From NCBI RefSeq assembly GCF_001522545.3, contig NC_031769.1, forward strand, positions 4,458,896 to 4,522,895: a stretch of 64,000 nucleotides of DNA, in the 5' to 3' direction. This document shows positions 20,418 through 33,335 of this stretch, piece after piece. A program made the position numbers and the translations under genes. The DNA comes from Parus major (Eukaryota > Chordata > Aves > Passeriformes > Paridae). The first letter of the stretch is position 1. Each line of letters begins with the position of its first letter. Below the pieces are notes generated by a model. It had not been told where the DNA came from. It ran no database searches and saw only the letters and a list, made by a program, of their open reading frames with translations.

Positions 20418-23400
20418 CTTGCAGGAGGAGCATCATGACCCCCCACCAGGTAATTTAAAGAGCTTCTGAGAAGTGTTGGGAAAATTTAGCCTCAGGCAGA
20501 GCTGAGTATCTGCCCCAAGGCAGCTCGGGGCTATTTCTGAGCTTTGCAAAAATCCAGGAATGTGGAGGACTCTATTCTAGGCACCAAAAAAATGCCAAGA
20601 AGCTCCGCTGAGAGACAGCTGCGGGTGGCATTGCTGTTTGGGGACATGGCCTTCCCGCGTGGGCCAACTGCTGTGGCCTTATCCTTCCTTAGGGAGGGCT
20701 CCAGCATCCCCCCATCACCCCACGCTTCGGGTACCAAGGGCCTGGGGAGGTGGGTGCAGCCCTGACTGTGCCCTCGGCGTTGCCTCGTTCTCTGTGCCCC
20801 TCTGCTAGGTTAATGAAGGGTTAATAAAGGCCGAGTGGATGTTTAGTGGCTGTCCCTGGCTGTGTGTCACTGGGGGTGTCCAGCACTGCCCTGACACATG
20901 GTGGGTCACGCCCTGCTCACGCTGGCGCTGTTCTCGTACCCTCCAGTGACTCTACCTGCTATTCACAGAGGGGTTTTTCATGGAATGGTGATAAACACCC
21001 CTGCTTGACATCCCTTCCCCTGTTTCTCCATCTCCCCAATCCCACCACCAGCACTATTTTATCCCTAACCCCTCTCCCAGGATCTTTTCCCTCCTGCAGC
21101 GCAGCATCGCAGCCTTTACAGCCCGGAGTTCAGGACAGCAGCTTCCCTCCCTCTAAAAACCCCTTCCCCAGGGAAAGCAACGCCCTGCTCCCCACTGGAA
21201 CAGCCTCAGCCTGGGGAGAGGGCTTCTTGGCATGCCACAAATACCAGACCTTTTAAGGGAAGCCCTCTCTGACCCTCTGAAAAGATACCTTGGGAATGTG
21301 TGTGCAGGCACGAGCCCCGTGAGCATCCCCAGCCTGACATCCTGCCTGGGATACAGGGCCCAGCTGGGATCAGGGCTGTGGAGTGCATCTCTCAGCATTT
21401 CTGTGCCATGCCATGGTGTTTACGTGGGGGCATTGCAGGGATGCCACGAGCCCTGAGGAGCTGCAAGGCCCTGCCTTGGCTTTCTATTCTTGTCCTGGTG
21501 TTTCCATGCTGCCGTTGGCTCTTTATTGCCGGCAGCCAAGAAAACTTAAAACTGTTTTGGACGAAAGAATCACACCCCAAACCAAATTAGCAGTATCCTT
21601 TAAAGACAAAACCCCAAACCCACTTGTAGCTACTGAAATTCTTGGGAATTTCCATTTGTTTCTGAGTAAGGCAGATTGCCAGCGAGAATATGGGTGAGGA
21701 GAGAAAGGGTTGGCTTGAAAGTGTAAGAGACCAGTAAGGTATAGTACTTCAAGGAAATATTACTACTGCTCTGCTCAGACCCAGTCCTGGGACTTTCACA
21801 GTGCTAGAGAAGGATTTTCTTCCTTTTAGTAACAGGTTCAGGGCATCCTTGCCTTGTTTCTCCCCAAAAGGAAGCTTTTGTGCCCTGTAAAATACTGAGT
21901 CTGTTCAAGGGCTGAAAACAGCCTTTGCAAGATGTTCCTACAAATTTCCACTCATGCTGAATCCTCAAATTGCCACGAGTGAATCATCTGCTGCTTTGCC
22001 TGAAGAAGAGTATGGATTTTTATATTTTGCCACTTCTCACAGTGGTATCTGTACCTGAGGCATATGGAAAGGAAGACAACTTCACATTTCTTTCCCTAAA
22101 TCCCTGTTTTCTAACAAAAATCTGAAGCTACTTCACTTTTTTTTTTTTTATACAAAGATTTAGGTGAAAACTAGAGACCTGGAGGGAACTGGGACAAGCT
22201 ACAGAATTTCTGTTATTTTCACAGCCATCAGCTGGATGTGAATCTCGGAGGGAAATATTGGCCAACAAGTCAATGTTCAACAAATGCATAAGCTGAAAAA
22301 AACCTGCTTTCAGCTCAGGCCAGGCCATTCACACAGTGACTGAGGGGCATCCCCAGGGCTGGACCTGATGTCCTGGCCAGAAGTCAGCCCCTAGGGCCAA
22401 AAGACAGGTGAATAATCAGGTGTGAGACACAGGGGCACATTTCTGCTCCCTCTTAGAGTGACACAGGTTTTTGGAGTGTCCTTTCACACATGTGAGCACA
22501 AACAGTGAGTGGGGTATGGTCATATTAATGCTGCTGACTCCACAGGCTCCTGAAGCCCTTTGTTTGGCTCAGGGTCACAAACAAATTTTTCAACCCTCTC
22601 TGGAGACAGGGATTAAAGAGAGAGGGAAAGAAATTCCCTCCTTAACTAATCCTTCCCTGACTCCTGTTCCTGTTCCTGTTCCCTAGGGATGTAAGATGAA
22701 GCAAAGCTCATTTCCTTCTGAGCAGTCCACGTTTTGCTGCCTACTCATTGCCAGTCTGAACAGGGTTTGGGTCTGGAAGGTGTCCCCTCCACCCCCAGCA
22801 TCCCTCTGGCTCAACTGGGTCCCATACAGATTCCTTCCCCTATTGGTGCTCAAAGTGATCAGAATCATCATAAATAACAGCATTTTGACACTCTCTCTGA
22901 TCTAACAGAGATCTGGATCTAAGATCTGTCCCCATGAATTTGACCTTCAAAGCTGGGATTTTCAGTACTTTAGGACAGAAGAAAAGCACACAGTTACAAT
23001 TCTCTGTTTCTGTCTAGAACACGCTGAGGTGCCCTAAACCATGGTCTTGAAGCAAACCAAAGCCACTGTACATTGAACATACCTGCAGCACAGAGCAGGA
23101 TTTACCAGGATTTATCTGCTGGGCCAGCAGAATAAAATCCATGGCTTTCCATGAGCTGCAACACCGCTTTCATAGCCTGAAACACCAAGCATCCTCCTTT
23201 GCCCTGCATTTTAGGATCAGTCTGAGGTTCATACTCATGCAACACTTCACCCCATTCTAATCTACCCCAAAATTACTTACAGGGAGGTCTCTGCAGTCCC
23301 AACAGGTGAGTCGTGTCTCAGACAGCCCCAGTGGAAAATCTGTGAGGAACCCAGGGCCAGGCAGCCCTTTGTGTATCCCAAAAGGAGCCCTGCTCCACAC

Positions 23401-24393
23401 CCCACACCCTCAGTCCTGTTCACTGCCTCCCAGTGGTCTCTGGCAGCGGGTTTTATCTCACAGTGCTGGGCTATGTTGAGAGGATGAACCACTTGGTCTA
23501 TTTTTAGGGAACAGTGAAATTGCTCTTCCACCAGGCTGAGTCAATCATGAGTCCCAGCAACCCCGCACAGGGGTTGGGAAAGGCTGTGGCCCTGGCTTAT
23601 TTTCAGAGTTTATTCATTCAAAATACCCCTGGTGTAACCTGGTATGGGACAGGGATGCATCCAGACTGTGGTGCAATGGGGAAGAGGCATTTCCCTGACT
23701 CACTCTCATGTCCTCAGGCTGTGATCCTCACAGCCAGGCCCCTCTGTCACCTCTGGCCACAGCCAAAGTGTTAAGAGAAAAGCTGGGAAGGTGAGAGGTA
23801 TTACTTACATTTCCTGGTTCCCTATTTCCTCATCAGTTCCAGCATTTTAGAAGCAAGAATGAAAAAACTTACTTTGGGAAAGTGACTAAAGAAGGACAAC
23901 CACTTGACCTGCTTTATGTTAAACTGGGAATTGTTCCTGTCATTGCAGCAATGTGGTGTCACAGGTAGCTGCTCTGGGAAGTGTTTGAAGAGGGAGAATA
24001 ATAAAGCACTCAAACCTGGAGAACTCTTGACACCCTCAAAGTTCAGCTGGGCAAAGGATACTATTTTTAGCATGTTAATGGTGTGTAAACCTGTGTGCCA
24101 GTGTTGGTGATCCTGCCTGGCCAAGCTAATTTGCAAATACAAACATAACCAAAGGCTCTGGGGGTGCTTTTCAGAGTCCAGCTTTAGCAGACTGATGTAC
24201 CCAGTAATATTGAACCAGGCCCAGCAGTTCTCTCTTTGGTTTGCTTTTCTGACACCTTTGGAGGATGTATGTTTGAGAACATCACCCCATGGCAATGGAA
24301 GATGTGGGTTGGTGTCCCTATCACCTGAGATAAAACACTCTTTGTGCTCTTTGTTGCAGAGGGCGAAACAACTGATGCTGATTTTCCAGTTTC
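20418..24393. other. Intron-like stretch
   Basis: No exon that keeps the chain's phase was found. A 59-base segment at about 23282-23340 (minus) has good splice sites and the right length but contains a stop in the required frame. Confidence 0.45.
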
Positions 24394-24780
24394 ACAGGAT
24401 CCCAGAGTGATTTGGGTTGGAAGGGACATTAAAAATCATCCAGTTCCCAACCCCCTGCCATGGACAGGGACACTTCCACTAGACCTCCATCCAATCTGGC
24501 CATGAGCACTTTCAGGGATGGGGCATCTACAACTTCTCTGGGCAACCCATTTCAGTGCCTCACTACCCTCTGAGTACCCTCACTACTCTTTCTTCCTAAG
24601 ATCTAATCTAAATATCTCCCCTTTTAGCTTTAAATAATTCCCCCTTGTCCTCTTACTATGTGCCCACATAAAAGGCTCCTTTGCCCCTTTTTTGTAAGCC
24701 CCCTTTAAGTACTGAGATGCTTAATTTCTTTCATGCACTTCTCCTGAACAGTTTTTCTGGACTTTTACAGGGTTGTTTGG
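24394..24780 (-). mobile_element. CR1 LINE 3' fragment
   Basis: Reverse-complement CR1 3' end: GGGTTGGAAGGGACATTAAA, CCCTGCCATGGACAGGGACA, CTTCTCTGGGCAACCCATTT. It lies about 2.3 kb below the candidate exon at 27.1 kb. Confidence 0.9.
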
Positions 24781-27100
24781 TTGTCTCTTTTCCCTGTGGG
24801 TGTGCAGGTGTCAGGAGAGGATGCCACACATCACCCAGGCTGCAGTTCAGCATGAGGTGAGGTTCCCTTGCCAGCATCGCGTGGCATCACATCCCATCAC
24901 AACATGTCCAGCTGCAGATGAACATCTGTTTTCACTGGGGCTCCTGGAAGGGCCCAGCTCCTCTCCACCTTAGCCCAGTTTCTTTAACCATCCTGCAGGG
25001 CTGTGAGTTATTATTTTATATATTGTGAGTGTTATTCCCCTACTGTCTGTGTTGAGCCCAGTGCCTCTGGAAACCATCACTCCTCCCTCTGATGTGTTCT
25101 TTGTTGCTTCTTTCCATAAATGAGGATCAGGAAAAGCTGTCAGGAGGGTGATAGGCAGGTCCCTGCTGACCAGCCAGGTGGTGGGGCAGAGGCTGGGGCT
25201 GGCAGGGGCTCTCAGCAGACACACACCCACTCACATAGCACCAAGTGGGTGGCAGCGGTGTCTGCAAACACAGCAGCACACTGGGAGCTGAGATACCTTA
25301 TTTATTCCATGTGGATGGAGGGACATAAATGCAGGAGGTGAAGGGCAGAGCAAACCAGCTCAGTCAGCAGCTGGCAGTGGGTGTTTGTGTGTCGTGGCCT
25401 GCCTGTGCCTGGCGGGGGCACACAGGGTGTGTATTTGTGTGAAATTCTGTTTTCATCCGCAATATCTTTGTGTTCTGTCTGCACACATGGCTGGCTGGTC
25501 ACACCCCTGCTGTCCCTCTCCATCCCCAGGTGAAGGACCTGCTCTGCTGGGGGCAGTGGCTTCCACGTGTGTGCCCATCAGTGCCTCTGCAAACTGCAGC
25601 CCTGAGAGCTCTGCACAGCTCCTGGGGAAAGGGTTTTGTCCTCCTGTCTGAGAGACAGCAGCTAATTAGAGGGCAGGAAATGAGAAAAAATAAATCACGG
25701 AGGCACTGGGGTTTTCTGAGAGGCACTGGGTGTGTGAGGGGAGAGGTCAGCAGGCCCTGGAGCAGAGGGCAGCCCCGAGCCCTTGACTGAGATGGGCTGG
25801 CTCTTGCTGGGAGCCCAGTGAAGAGGGCAGGGGGGTTTTAGCAAGGGAAAGGCTCTTTAGGTTAGACTGAGTGAAAGCAGAGGCTGGGGCTTGCAGGAAA
25901 AGCCAATTAGGAGGGACAAGCTTGTCTGCTTTGATTGTTGGCAGATCCCAGCCAGGCTGATCAGCAGATGCTGATCCCTCCCCTGCCCTCCAAGCATCCC
26001 TGGGAACTACTGTGCTCTCCCATGGCAGCGTCCCCCAAAAATGCCTGTGACCTCAGCTTCCCTAATCGGTCACAGGGGCTGGGAATGATGACAGGGGATG
26101 GGTGGCACGTCCTGCTGCCCCTTCTTTCTGTGATGAGAGGTGTTTGAGTCAGGGGACGAGATGGATCGTGTGCTTAAACACCCCAAGTTTGCCTCCTGCC
26201 CGAGCTGCAGAGGCACAAAGCAGTGAGAGCTGGCACTTACAGGAGTCCTGCCATACACCTCCTGCTTGTCATGCCCATGGAAAGCCACTGCTGAAGGGGA
26301 AGTGACTTTTAAGGATTATTTTGACTGCAGGAGCCTCTATCATGGCAAGTGCCGGAGCTTCCTTGAACTCGGAGCCGCCTCTGGCACAAGCCCAGCCTTT
26401 TATCTTAAATCAGCATTTCCCCTCCCTCCTTTCAGACCTTTCCAGTTCACTAGCGATGTTCTGCCGAGCCCGAGTGCTCAGCAGGGTGATGCAGACGGCA
26501 GAATGGTGCCTGCAAAGCCCCGGCTCACGGAGAGAGGGAGGGTGGCAGCCCCGGCCAGCGCTGGGGCTGGGATGCAGCGTCCGGAGCATCCTTGCGGAGC
26601 CCGATTTTGGGAACGGAACTCAGTTCTGCTGTCGCTAGATGGCACCGCACCCCCCGCAGCAGGACGGGCAGGGGATGAATCCTCTCCTTGAACCAAACCC
26701 GGCTCTCCCTGCGTGCAGGGTGGGGGGCTCCACTGTTTCCTGCCCTCTCCTTCGCCTCTTCTCCTTGCTTGGAAAATTCCCCTTGTGTAGAGGTCGAAAT
26801 GAACGTAGACTAGAATGGAAAGGGGGAGGAGGGGTTTGCAGGTGGGTTTGAGGCTGCCTGGATGCTCTGTAATTTGCAGTCACCTCAGGCTCCTGTTTCA
26901 TCTTTGCTCTGCACCGAGGTGACATCCCCGTGTGCCCTTCAGCTGGGAGCCTGCATGATGGAGCAGCGTTATACACACAGGCACAAACCTGTGTGCACGT
27001 CCCTCTTCCCTCTTCCTGGGCCACAATTCCCTCTCTCTGATTGCCAAAATTAATCTAGAAGTTGTTGATTTTTAAAGCCAGGGTACTCAGAAGACTCTAC
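24781..27100. other. Intron-like stretch with a CpG-rich patch
   Basis: Holds the CpG-rich patch listed separately. A minus-strand open segment from about 26804 down to 26635 follows a strong acceptor (CTTTCCATTCTAG) and would be in frame after candidate exon 5, ending at a stop codon: an alternative end for that gene. Confidence 0.4.
26340..26690. promoter_or_regulatory. Smaller CpG-rich patch
   Basis: A second, weaker CpG-rich stretch (CCGAGCCCGAGTG, CCCGGCCAGCGC, CGTCCGGAGC, GCGGAGCCCGAT). It lies about 400 bases below candidate exon 5. It may be a regulatory element; the open frames across it are a side effect of high GC. Confidence 0.4.
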
Positions 27101-27620
27101 CTGCAATAAATTAACTGGTGCCTTCTCCTTTTGAATATTAAAGGACTCAAGCTTTCAATTGTTTCCCTTTGGGAAAAATGGTTCCTTGATCTGCCATCTT
27201 CTTTCCTAGGAAGAATTTTGTTCTGCTGTGTAAGTCTTCCAGGGCTCAGTTTAATCTCATTACTGCAGACTACAGCCACTTGGACCTCTTTAATTAGTGT
27301 CTTGGTGACATCTTTGGTGGCAGCTTCCTCCGGACCATCTGATGTTGCCAGCGTGACCAGGGGCACAGCCCAGCTGGTTTGGCTGCCCGGGAATGTACTT
27401 TTCTCAGGGGTGTAAATCATCCCCTTTGAGCAATGCTCAGGCCTGCAGCAGAGTCTCAGGTGTGACTGTGCCTGGAAAGAGATGCAGCCACTGACGCTTT
27501 GACTTTCTGTGCAGCTATTCAGCTCCAAACTGACGTGTTTGCTGATAAACCCAGCTCCAGCCAGCAGAGCTCTCTTGAGCACTGCCAAGCTGCTGCCCTC
27601 CATATCAGACATCCCAGCCC
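27101..27620 (-). CDS. Candidate coding exon 5 of chain upstream of XIRP1
   Basis: A 520-base open segment, the longest of the chain. The acceptor is GGTTCTCAG and the donor TTGCAG|GTAGAG. It enters in phase 1 and leaves in phase 2, giving 172 codons. The product has a stretch of hydrophobic and cysteine-containing sequence (LLAGAGFISKHVSLELNSCT) and ends in basic residues (IFKRRRHQLIYC). No known domain seen. If the donor is not used, translation would stop two codons later (TAG at 27099-27097), so this could also be a last exon; no polyadenylation signal was found in the following kilobase. Confidence 0.5.
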
Positions 27621-29222
27621 CTGAGAACCGTGGTCTGTGCTTAACTTGTGTTATTGTGAGGCTTCAAACAGCTCGATGCTGCTTTCCCCATGCCAAGTCT
27701 GGGATGTCCCCTCCTCACCCCTCAGGAAGGGCAGTGGGGCTGTCCCTGTGGGGTGGTGAGGAGGTTCCCACTGAAGATCTGCCCTGGTCACTGCTGGGGC
27801 TCACAGAACACCAGCATCTCTTTCTCCCCCATGGGAATGACAGAACACAGCACAGGTACAGCCGTGGATGTGTCTGGTCCCTGAGAGATTTGGGACAGCT
27901 GGCTCTTGGACTTTTTTGGGAATCATTACAACTCCTGTCTCTGAGCAAATCCAGCACCTACCCCAGTGGTAGCTGTCGTATTCCCAGCTCCCTGGATGGA
28001 ATTGCCTCCCCAGAAGGACCTCACATGAAGCCCTTCCAACAAAGCACGACCACATGAAGCCATGGCTATTACAAGGCCTTTGAGTCAGGGGCTGGGGAGT
28101 GGTGTAAGGATCTAAGATAGGCCATGATTCACCCCTGGCCAGCCAGAGGAAAAGACGTTCCTGGCACTGGAAAAAGCACAGAAAACTGTGACAGCATTGA
28201 GCTAGATAGTGTGGTGACATCATCTGCTCTGATACTAAAAAAAAATATCCCAGCAATGCTGTGGAAACCTCAGCTCCATCACTTGTGTGCTCGTGTGAGA
28301 GACTTTACCCATGCAGTTGGGTAATTAAATACAGGGTCTCAAATCCAGGCAGTGTGTGATCCTTTTTCTCCCTCTTGTGTGAAAGACAAGAAAGAAATGG
28401 AAAGAAAAAAACCCAAATCCTAAGTAAATGGTTTAAGGGGACCCTGGATTCCTGATCCAGGGCTAAAAATTGTGGGATGGTCCAGTGGTCTCTAATCCAG
28501 CCATTGTGGGATTTTTGGAGATCTGTTTTTTTCTGTCCCAATTCAAACAGTGAAGTCCAGCAAAATCTTTCCCATGAAAAGCTTGGATTTCTCACTCTTG
28601 ACAGATGCCTCTTGCCTTGAAATATCCCTGACCTGCTTTAGTCCCAGTGATATCATAACATTAGGGATCACTTACATGCCCTATCTTAAGCCAAGGATGA
28701 CTCTCTCTGATACACCACTGCTGCCAAATTCAAAAAGGAGCCCAGCCAAGGCTCCTTAGTTAGGTACAAAGGAACCTCTCCCTCTTCCTCTCCTCAAGGC
28801 TGAGGTGCAGGGAGATATTACTCATCCCAAACTAAACATGGATGTATTTCTGCCTTGGTATTTAATAGCAGCTATTTTTAACTGCTGGGATAACAGCACA
28901 GGGAGAGCCAGCATGGCTCTGTGGACTCATCACTGGCCCAGATCCCGGCTCTGCTGGGATTTGCCAGCTCTGTGCAGTGGGACTGATCAGGGCTGCAGTC
29001 AAGACTGCTCTCTGTGCTCCCTATCCTTGGCCACATTCCTGAATGTCCAGTCCTGGCAGGACCCACGTGTCCCCAGCCAGCATCGCCTGCTCAGTGTCTG
29101 CTGTGGGGTTCTGTGGGAAACACAGCTCCGTGTAAGGAGCAAGCAAACCCTTCCCAGCTGCATCCATAGAGGTGGAAACAGGCTAGCAGTGATGCCTGGA
29201 AACCAAAATAAATCCAACTCAC

Positions 29223-29304
29223 AGCTTCTGCCCGTGGCTGAGTCATCAGCTGTATCTGGCACCGAGGAGATGATCCCCTGCCTGTCCCGGGACTGCTTCC
29301 CTTC
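29223..29304 (-). CDS. Candidate coding exon 4 of chain upstream of XIRP1
   Basis: An 82-base open segment with acceptor TTGTTCCCACACAG and donor AGCT|GTGAGT, both good. It enters in phase 0 and leaves in phase 1, bridging the exons at 31.0 kb and 27.6 kb, whose phases would otherwise disagree. I looked for it because of that mismatch, which is a partial test of the model. The product is hydrophilic, with SRDRQGIISSVPDTADDSAT. The same segment also has acceptable splice sites on the plus strand. Confidence 0.5.
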
Positions 29305-30768
29305 CTGTGTGGGAACAACAGCAGGGAAACAGGTAAGTGCCCACAAATAGAGGAGAGGAACTGCACAAAGACATGGTGTGGGAAAGGTGACAGCACCAGA
29401 GGCTTTACAGAGCCAAAGGTGGCTTTTTGTTTCTTGCAGGACCCAGCCTTGGCCTTGCTCTGTTCTCTCCTTTGATGCTCCACCTCATTTACCTAAGTGG
29501 TATTTTCCCTACCTGACTTTGATTTTGAGGCCAGCTTTCAGAGACAGGATTATCCATTTCCTTTACCAACTCCCAGAATGATTTTTGTGTCTCAAACCCT
29601 GTAGAGAAGGGTGCTGCCCTTTGCTGCCCTCCCAGTGAAGACCCAGTCCCTTACAGGGGCAGATATCACACAGCAAAGAGAGGAACAAGATGATTTCTGA
29701 TAGGATCTCATCTGTATTTAATATTCCAGATTATATCAACTTCATGTCAATATCATCTCCCATGTTTCTTTAATGTAGGTCTCTCTCCAATCTGAGCTGT
29801 TCATTCCTACCAAATCCTTCCCTCCAGGAAGAGGATCATCACAAGTGTAAGAATCCAGAAATGGAGAAACATTTCTCCATTTGTCCTGTTCTCCAAAAAG
29901 GTATTAATCTTGTCTGTCACTGACAGAAAGGCTTCCAAATATCCCTGGGTAAACCAAGATTTATAAAAAAATTAAGTAGAAAGTAGTATAATGTTTAGTA
30001 TGTCACTGAAGTAAAAAAAATATAAATTTTAGAGTGTTTAATACATGGAGTAAAGATAGAAGATAAATGGTGTGGTTCTTAGCTCTCCTTCTTCCTACTT
30101 CTCCATGAATCTGCAATTTTTAGGAACACAAAGAGTGATTGGTTGAAAGTTAGTCACAGTTTTAGTTACCTAAGTAGCTATAGAAAGCTTATTTGTAAAT
30201 ATATAAAAACAATACACATGTCTATTGCTAATTAGGTAAAAATAGATATAAAGATTAAACAGCCACGAGGTTTGAGGCCATTTTGTACCTTCAGAGCCAA
30301 GGTGAACCAGGTTATGGTGAATTGAACTTGTGCAGAAAGTCTGGAGGGACCTGCCAAGTTTTTTGATAACATCCTAATAAACACAAGAAACAAGATCCTA
30401 ACGAACTTTTTTAAGATCCTAATGAAGTTTTCTTCCTGACCAGGAAAACTGAGATAAACAGAGCTCCCTGTGAAGGAGAATCCCAAAAGAGCTTGGCTCA
30501 GAAGGGACAGAGAAATCTGTTTCGAGAGGTGCAGCACCAAACAGCAAAAAAGTTTCAACAAGAAATAGTTTGTTGAACATCTGACCTCTGTCTGGTGGCA
30601 TCAAATCACCCAGAGCTGGGTGTCACTAGACATAAACATCCACAGGGAAACCCATCCCCTGTGCCTAGGGATTGACATCAGTGGGTGATGAATCACCACC
30701 ACAAAGCCCAGGAATTTATAAGGATAAAATGTATTTCCAGGGCCTTTTGAGGAAGAGCACCTACTGAC

Positions 30769-31185
30769 CTTTGCAGCAGACTCCTTCCCTGGGGTGGTGG
30801 CAGGGCTCCATCGTGCCTTCCTCTGGATGCTCTGGAGAGGGGCGAGGAAGGCTGGGTCCCTGTGGGCTTTGCTCTCCATGCTCAGGGGCTGGATTGTTGT
30901 CAGGATGTTGGTGTGATCAGCCTCTCTCCTCCTCAAAGGGCCTTTGGCACTTGGTGCCTCCCGTGGGGCACAGGGTGAGCTCTGACAGTGTGGGACAGTG
31001 ACTTTAGGGGTGTCAGAGCTGGCCAGGAGCCCTCTGGAATTCCTTGCTGGAGCACCAGTCTTAGGGATGGGAACATCCTCCACGGGCTTGCTTGAGCACA
31101 TGTCACAGGGATGACTGCGAGGTAAGGCACGGGTTTTCCCCACTGGAATGGCATTGTTCTGTGATGGATATCTTGCTTCCATGAG
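30769..31185 (-). CDS. Candidate coding exon 3 of chain upstream of XIRP1
   Basis: A 417-base open segment of exactly 139 codons. It follows a long pyrimidine tract ending in TTTTTTTAG and ends at AAAG|GTCAGT, a slightly weak donor. It is phase 0 on both sides. The product is rich in proline, serine and basic residues, with CDMCSSKPVEDVPIPKTGAP and later LQSIQRKARWSPATTPGKES, and looks disordered, as is usual in the N-terminal regions of actin scaffolds. No catalytic or zinc-binding domain is evident: the single CxxC lacks partners. It joins directly to the exon at 32.1 kb in phase 0. Confidence 0.58.
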
Positions 31186-32062
31186 CTAAAAAAACAAACA
31201 AAAACCCCACAAAACATCAAAATAGATTCTTATATAATTTCAATAATAAATCATGTGACATTTTGATTTCCTGCTCTTCTACTTCAAGCATCACATCTGT
31301 TGATTTTCTAGCTCTGTGGAATGAAAGAGTATCCTACCACTTTCTGTGCTCTCTGAAATAAATGTTAAGGACACAACATCTTCTTTTTGAAGTGTTGAAG
31401 TTTCTGTCATGCCTGTTTCCAGTGAATCCTCCTGACTTGTCCATGAACATGCAAGAAATCCTTGGAGTAAGAAAAATATGGCCAGTGGTTGTCTCCTCTC
31501 TTGGATCATTGCCTTATTCCCATCTCCATCCTCCTACTCTATGAAAATGTGTTTCCAAACAGTCAGGAAAAAACAGATCTTCAGTAAAAAACACCAAGAA
31601 AATTCTAGAATGGCAGAGAAGAATGGCAGAAATGACACAAGCCCCTAATTTGAGACACACAGGGCAACATCAAAACACCTCCAGATGACGGTGCAGGTGC
31701 CCCAGTGTCATCCCTGCCAGCCCAGTGTGGTGCCTCAATGACTTTCAAGCCACTACTAAATCCTCTGCCAGGTCCTTCACTTCTTGATTGTCTTCTGTTA
31801 GTGTCTACCTCCACAATTTTTTTTTAACTCCACAGTAACCTGAATATTATCCATGAAATTTCCATCCTGGAGTATCCTCTGTATGCCAGTCCATCTGTAC
31901 ACACTATGAGGCAATTGGTTTTCACCTGTCCTGGGCTGCCCTCAGAACAGAACCAGTTATTGCAGAAAATGCTGGGTTTTTGTTTGTCTCTCATTGCCAA
32001 GAACTGGAGCTTTATGTTGTGAGGACAGCCCATACCAACAGCTCTGAGTCTTTGGCTCTCAC

Positions 32063-32117
32063 CTTGAGATGTTCTTGCTTGGCTGTGTTTTTTTCACCGT
32101 TCAGGATGCTCTGGTAC
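32063..32117 (-). CDS. Candidate coding exon 2 of chain upstream of XIRP1
   Basis: A 55-base open segment with acceptor TCTTCCCTGCAG and donor CTCAAG|GTGAGAG, both strong. It enters in phase 2 and leaves in phase 0. It encodes YQSILNGEKNTAKQEHLK. Joined to the preceding exon it completes SVSELVARYQSILNG, so the splice junction falls inside the motif. As I recall, XIRP2 and LIMA1 have a similar RMARYQ or RMAKYQ followed by AAVS. Confidence 0.6.
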
Positions 32118-33335
32118 CTGCAGGGAAGACAGGAGATGGCACCTGAGTCCCTTTTCAGCCTGAATATATTTTTGTGTATTGTGGGCAGGCTCGTTCTGCC
32201 TTCCCCTACCCTCTGGAAAATAACAGAGCCAATAGAATCCAAAGGCAAGCTTGAAGAGTGACAGAGATGTGAGATATCTCCCAAAGAGGACTGGTTTTAG
32301 CTCAGGGCAGTGCTGCCAGAGGCATTGTGAGCCCTTGTCTCCTAAGCTCTGTGCAGAAGGGTCTCTGGAGCATCTCTGTCCCCACTGGTGGGGGATGTGC
32401 TGGGGGTTTGCAGTGCCTGAACGAGGTGTTTTATTGCACTCTGCTGATTTATAGCTTGGAGCTGAAGTCAGGCTTTCCAGAAGGTCAATTCATTCAGCTT
32501 TAACCTAATGTAAAGGGATTTATCAAGTCAGTACCTGGCCTAACATAAACACCAGTGATGAGTGAGACCTTTGCAGAAGAAACCACCTTTCTTCACTTCT
32601 GTGCTCTGGGTGCACTCTCAGCTTTCTCCAAAGACCCTGCCAGAGAGATGGCTATTTATAATGGAAACTAACCAATTGTGGGATATTTGGAACTAAAGTG
32701 TCCCACGGGGAAGCTCAAGAGACAGACTTGACAGCTGCTCTGTCACTCTTACATGGAGAGAGATGTACTTCAGGTTCTGTTCCTAATCTTTTTCGTCTCA
32801 TGCTTGGCAGCGTTTTGGTCTGATCTCAGTTGTGGGTTGTAACAAGAAGAGAAATCAGCCCTTAAGAGGCTTGGGCTGAAATGTGACTCTCCCTGGAGCT
32901 TTTTGGTAAGAGATAGTTGAGAGAAACCAGGAGGGGATGCAGTGCCCATACCCCTCTTCCCCATCAGCTCATCTCTCCAGCATTTGCTCTTTCCCTTGTG
33001 GCTACCAAGATTAAAACCTTTAATTGTCCACCTGGGAATGGTCTAGTCCTTGGGGTCAAGGGCAAATTCCTCTGTGTCATTCAGTTGAGTGGGGATTGTT
33101 GAGTGTGTCTGGATTTCAAATCAGGACTTGTCTTCCAAGACATAATAATTCACTGGAAATGTAGAACAGACAGGAGCACTCGTGACAGAAAACTTGAGAC
33201 CTGCAATTTGGGATGCTGTGCTTGAGAAAGGTCTTCTCTGAGTGAGATCTGTTTGTGACAGAGGTGGGAGAGGGAGAATCCTCCCTGGAACCCCTCAGAT
33301 CTGAGGTGAACTGAAACCACAGATTAAACACTCAC

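Noticed and set aside
23282..23340. Splice-bounded 59-base segment considered as a link between 27.1 and 13.6 kb
   Set aside because: The length was right, but the required frame contains TGA.
28805..29350. Plus-strand open frame of 181 codons
   Set aside because: No protein-like character; it overlaps the minus-strand exon at 29.2 kb. Only the short spliced-looking part is noted as a finding.
31340..31475. Possible exon containing TSQEDSLETGMTETSTLQKE (minus strand)
   Set aside because: Its exit phase does not fit the exon at 31.2 kb with the natural acceptor, while the exons at 32.1 and 31.2 kb join perfectly without it. It remains a weak alternative exon.
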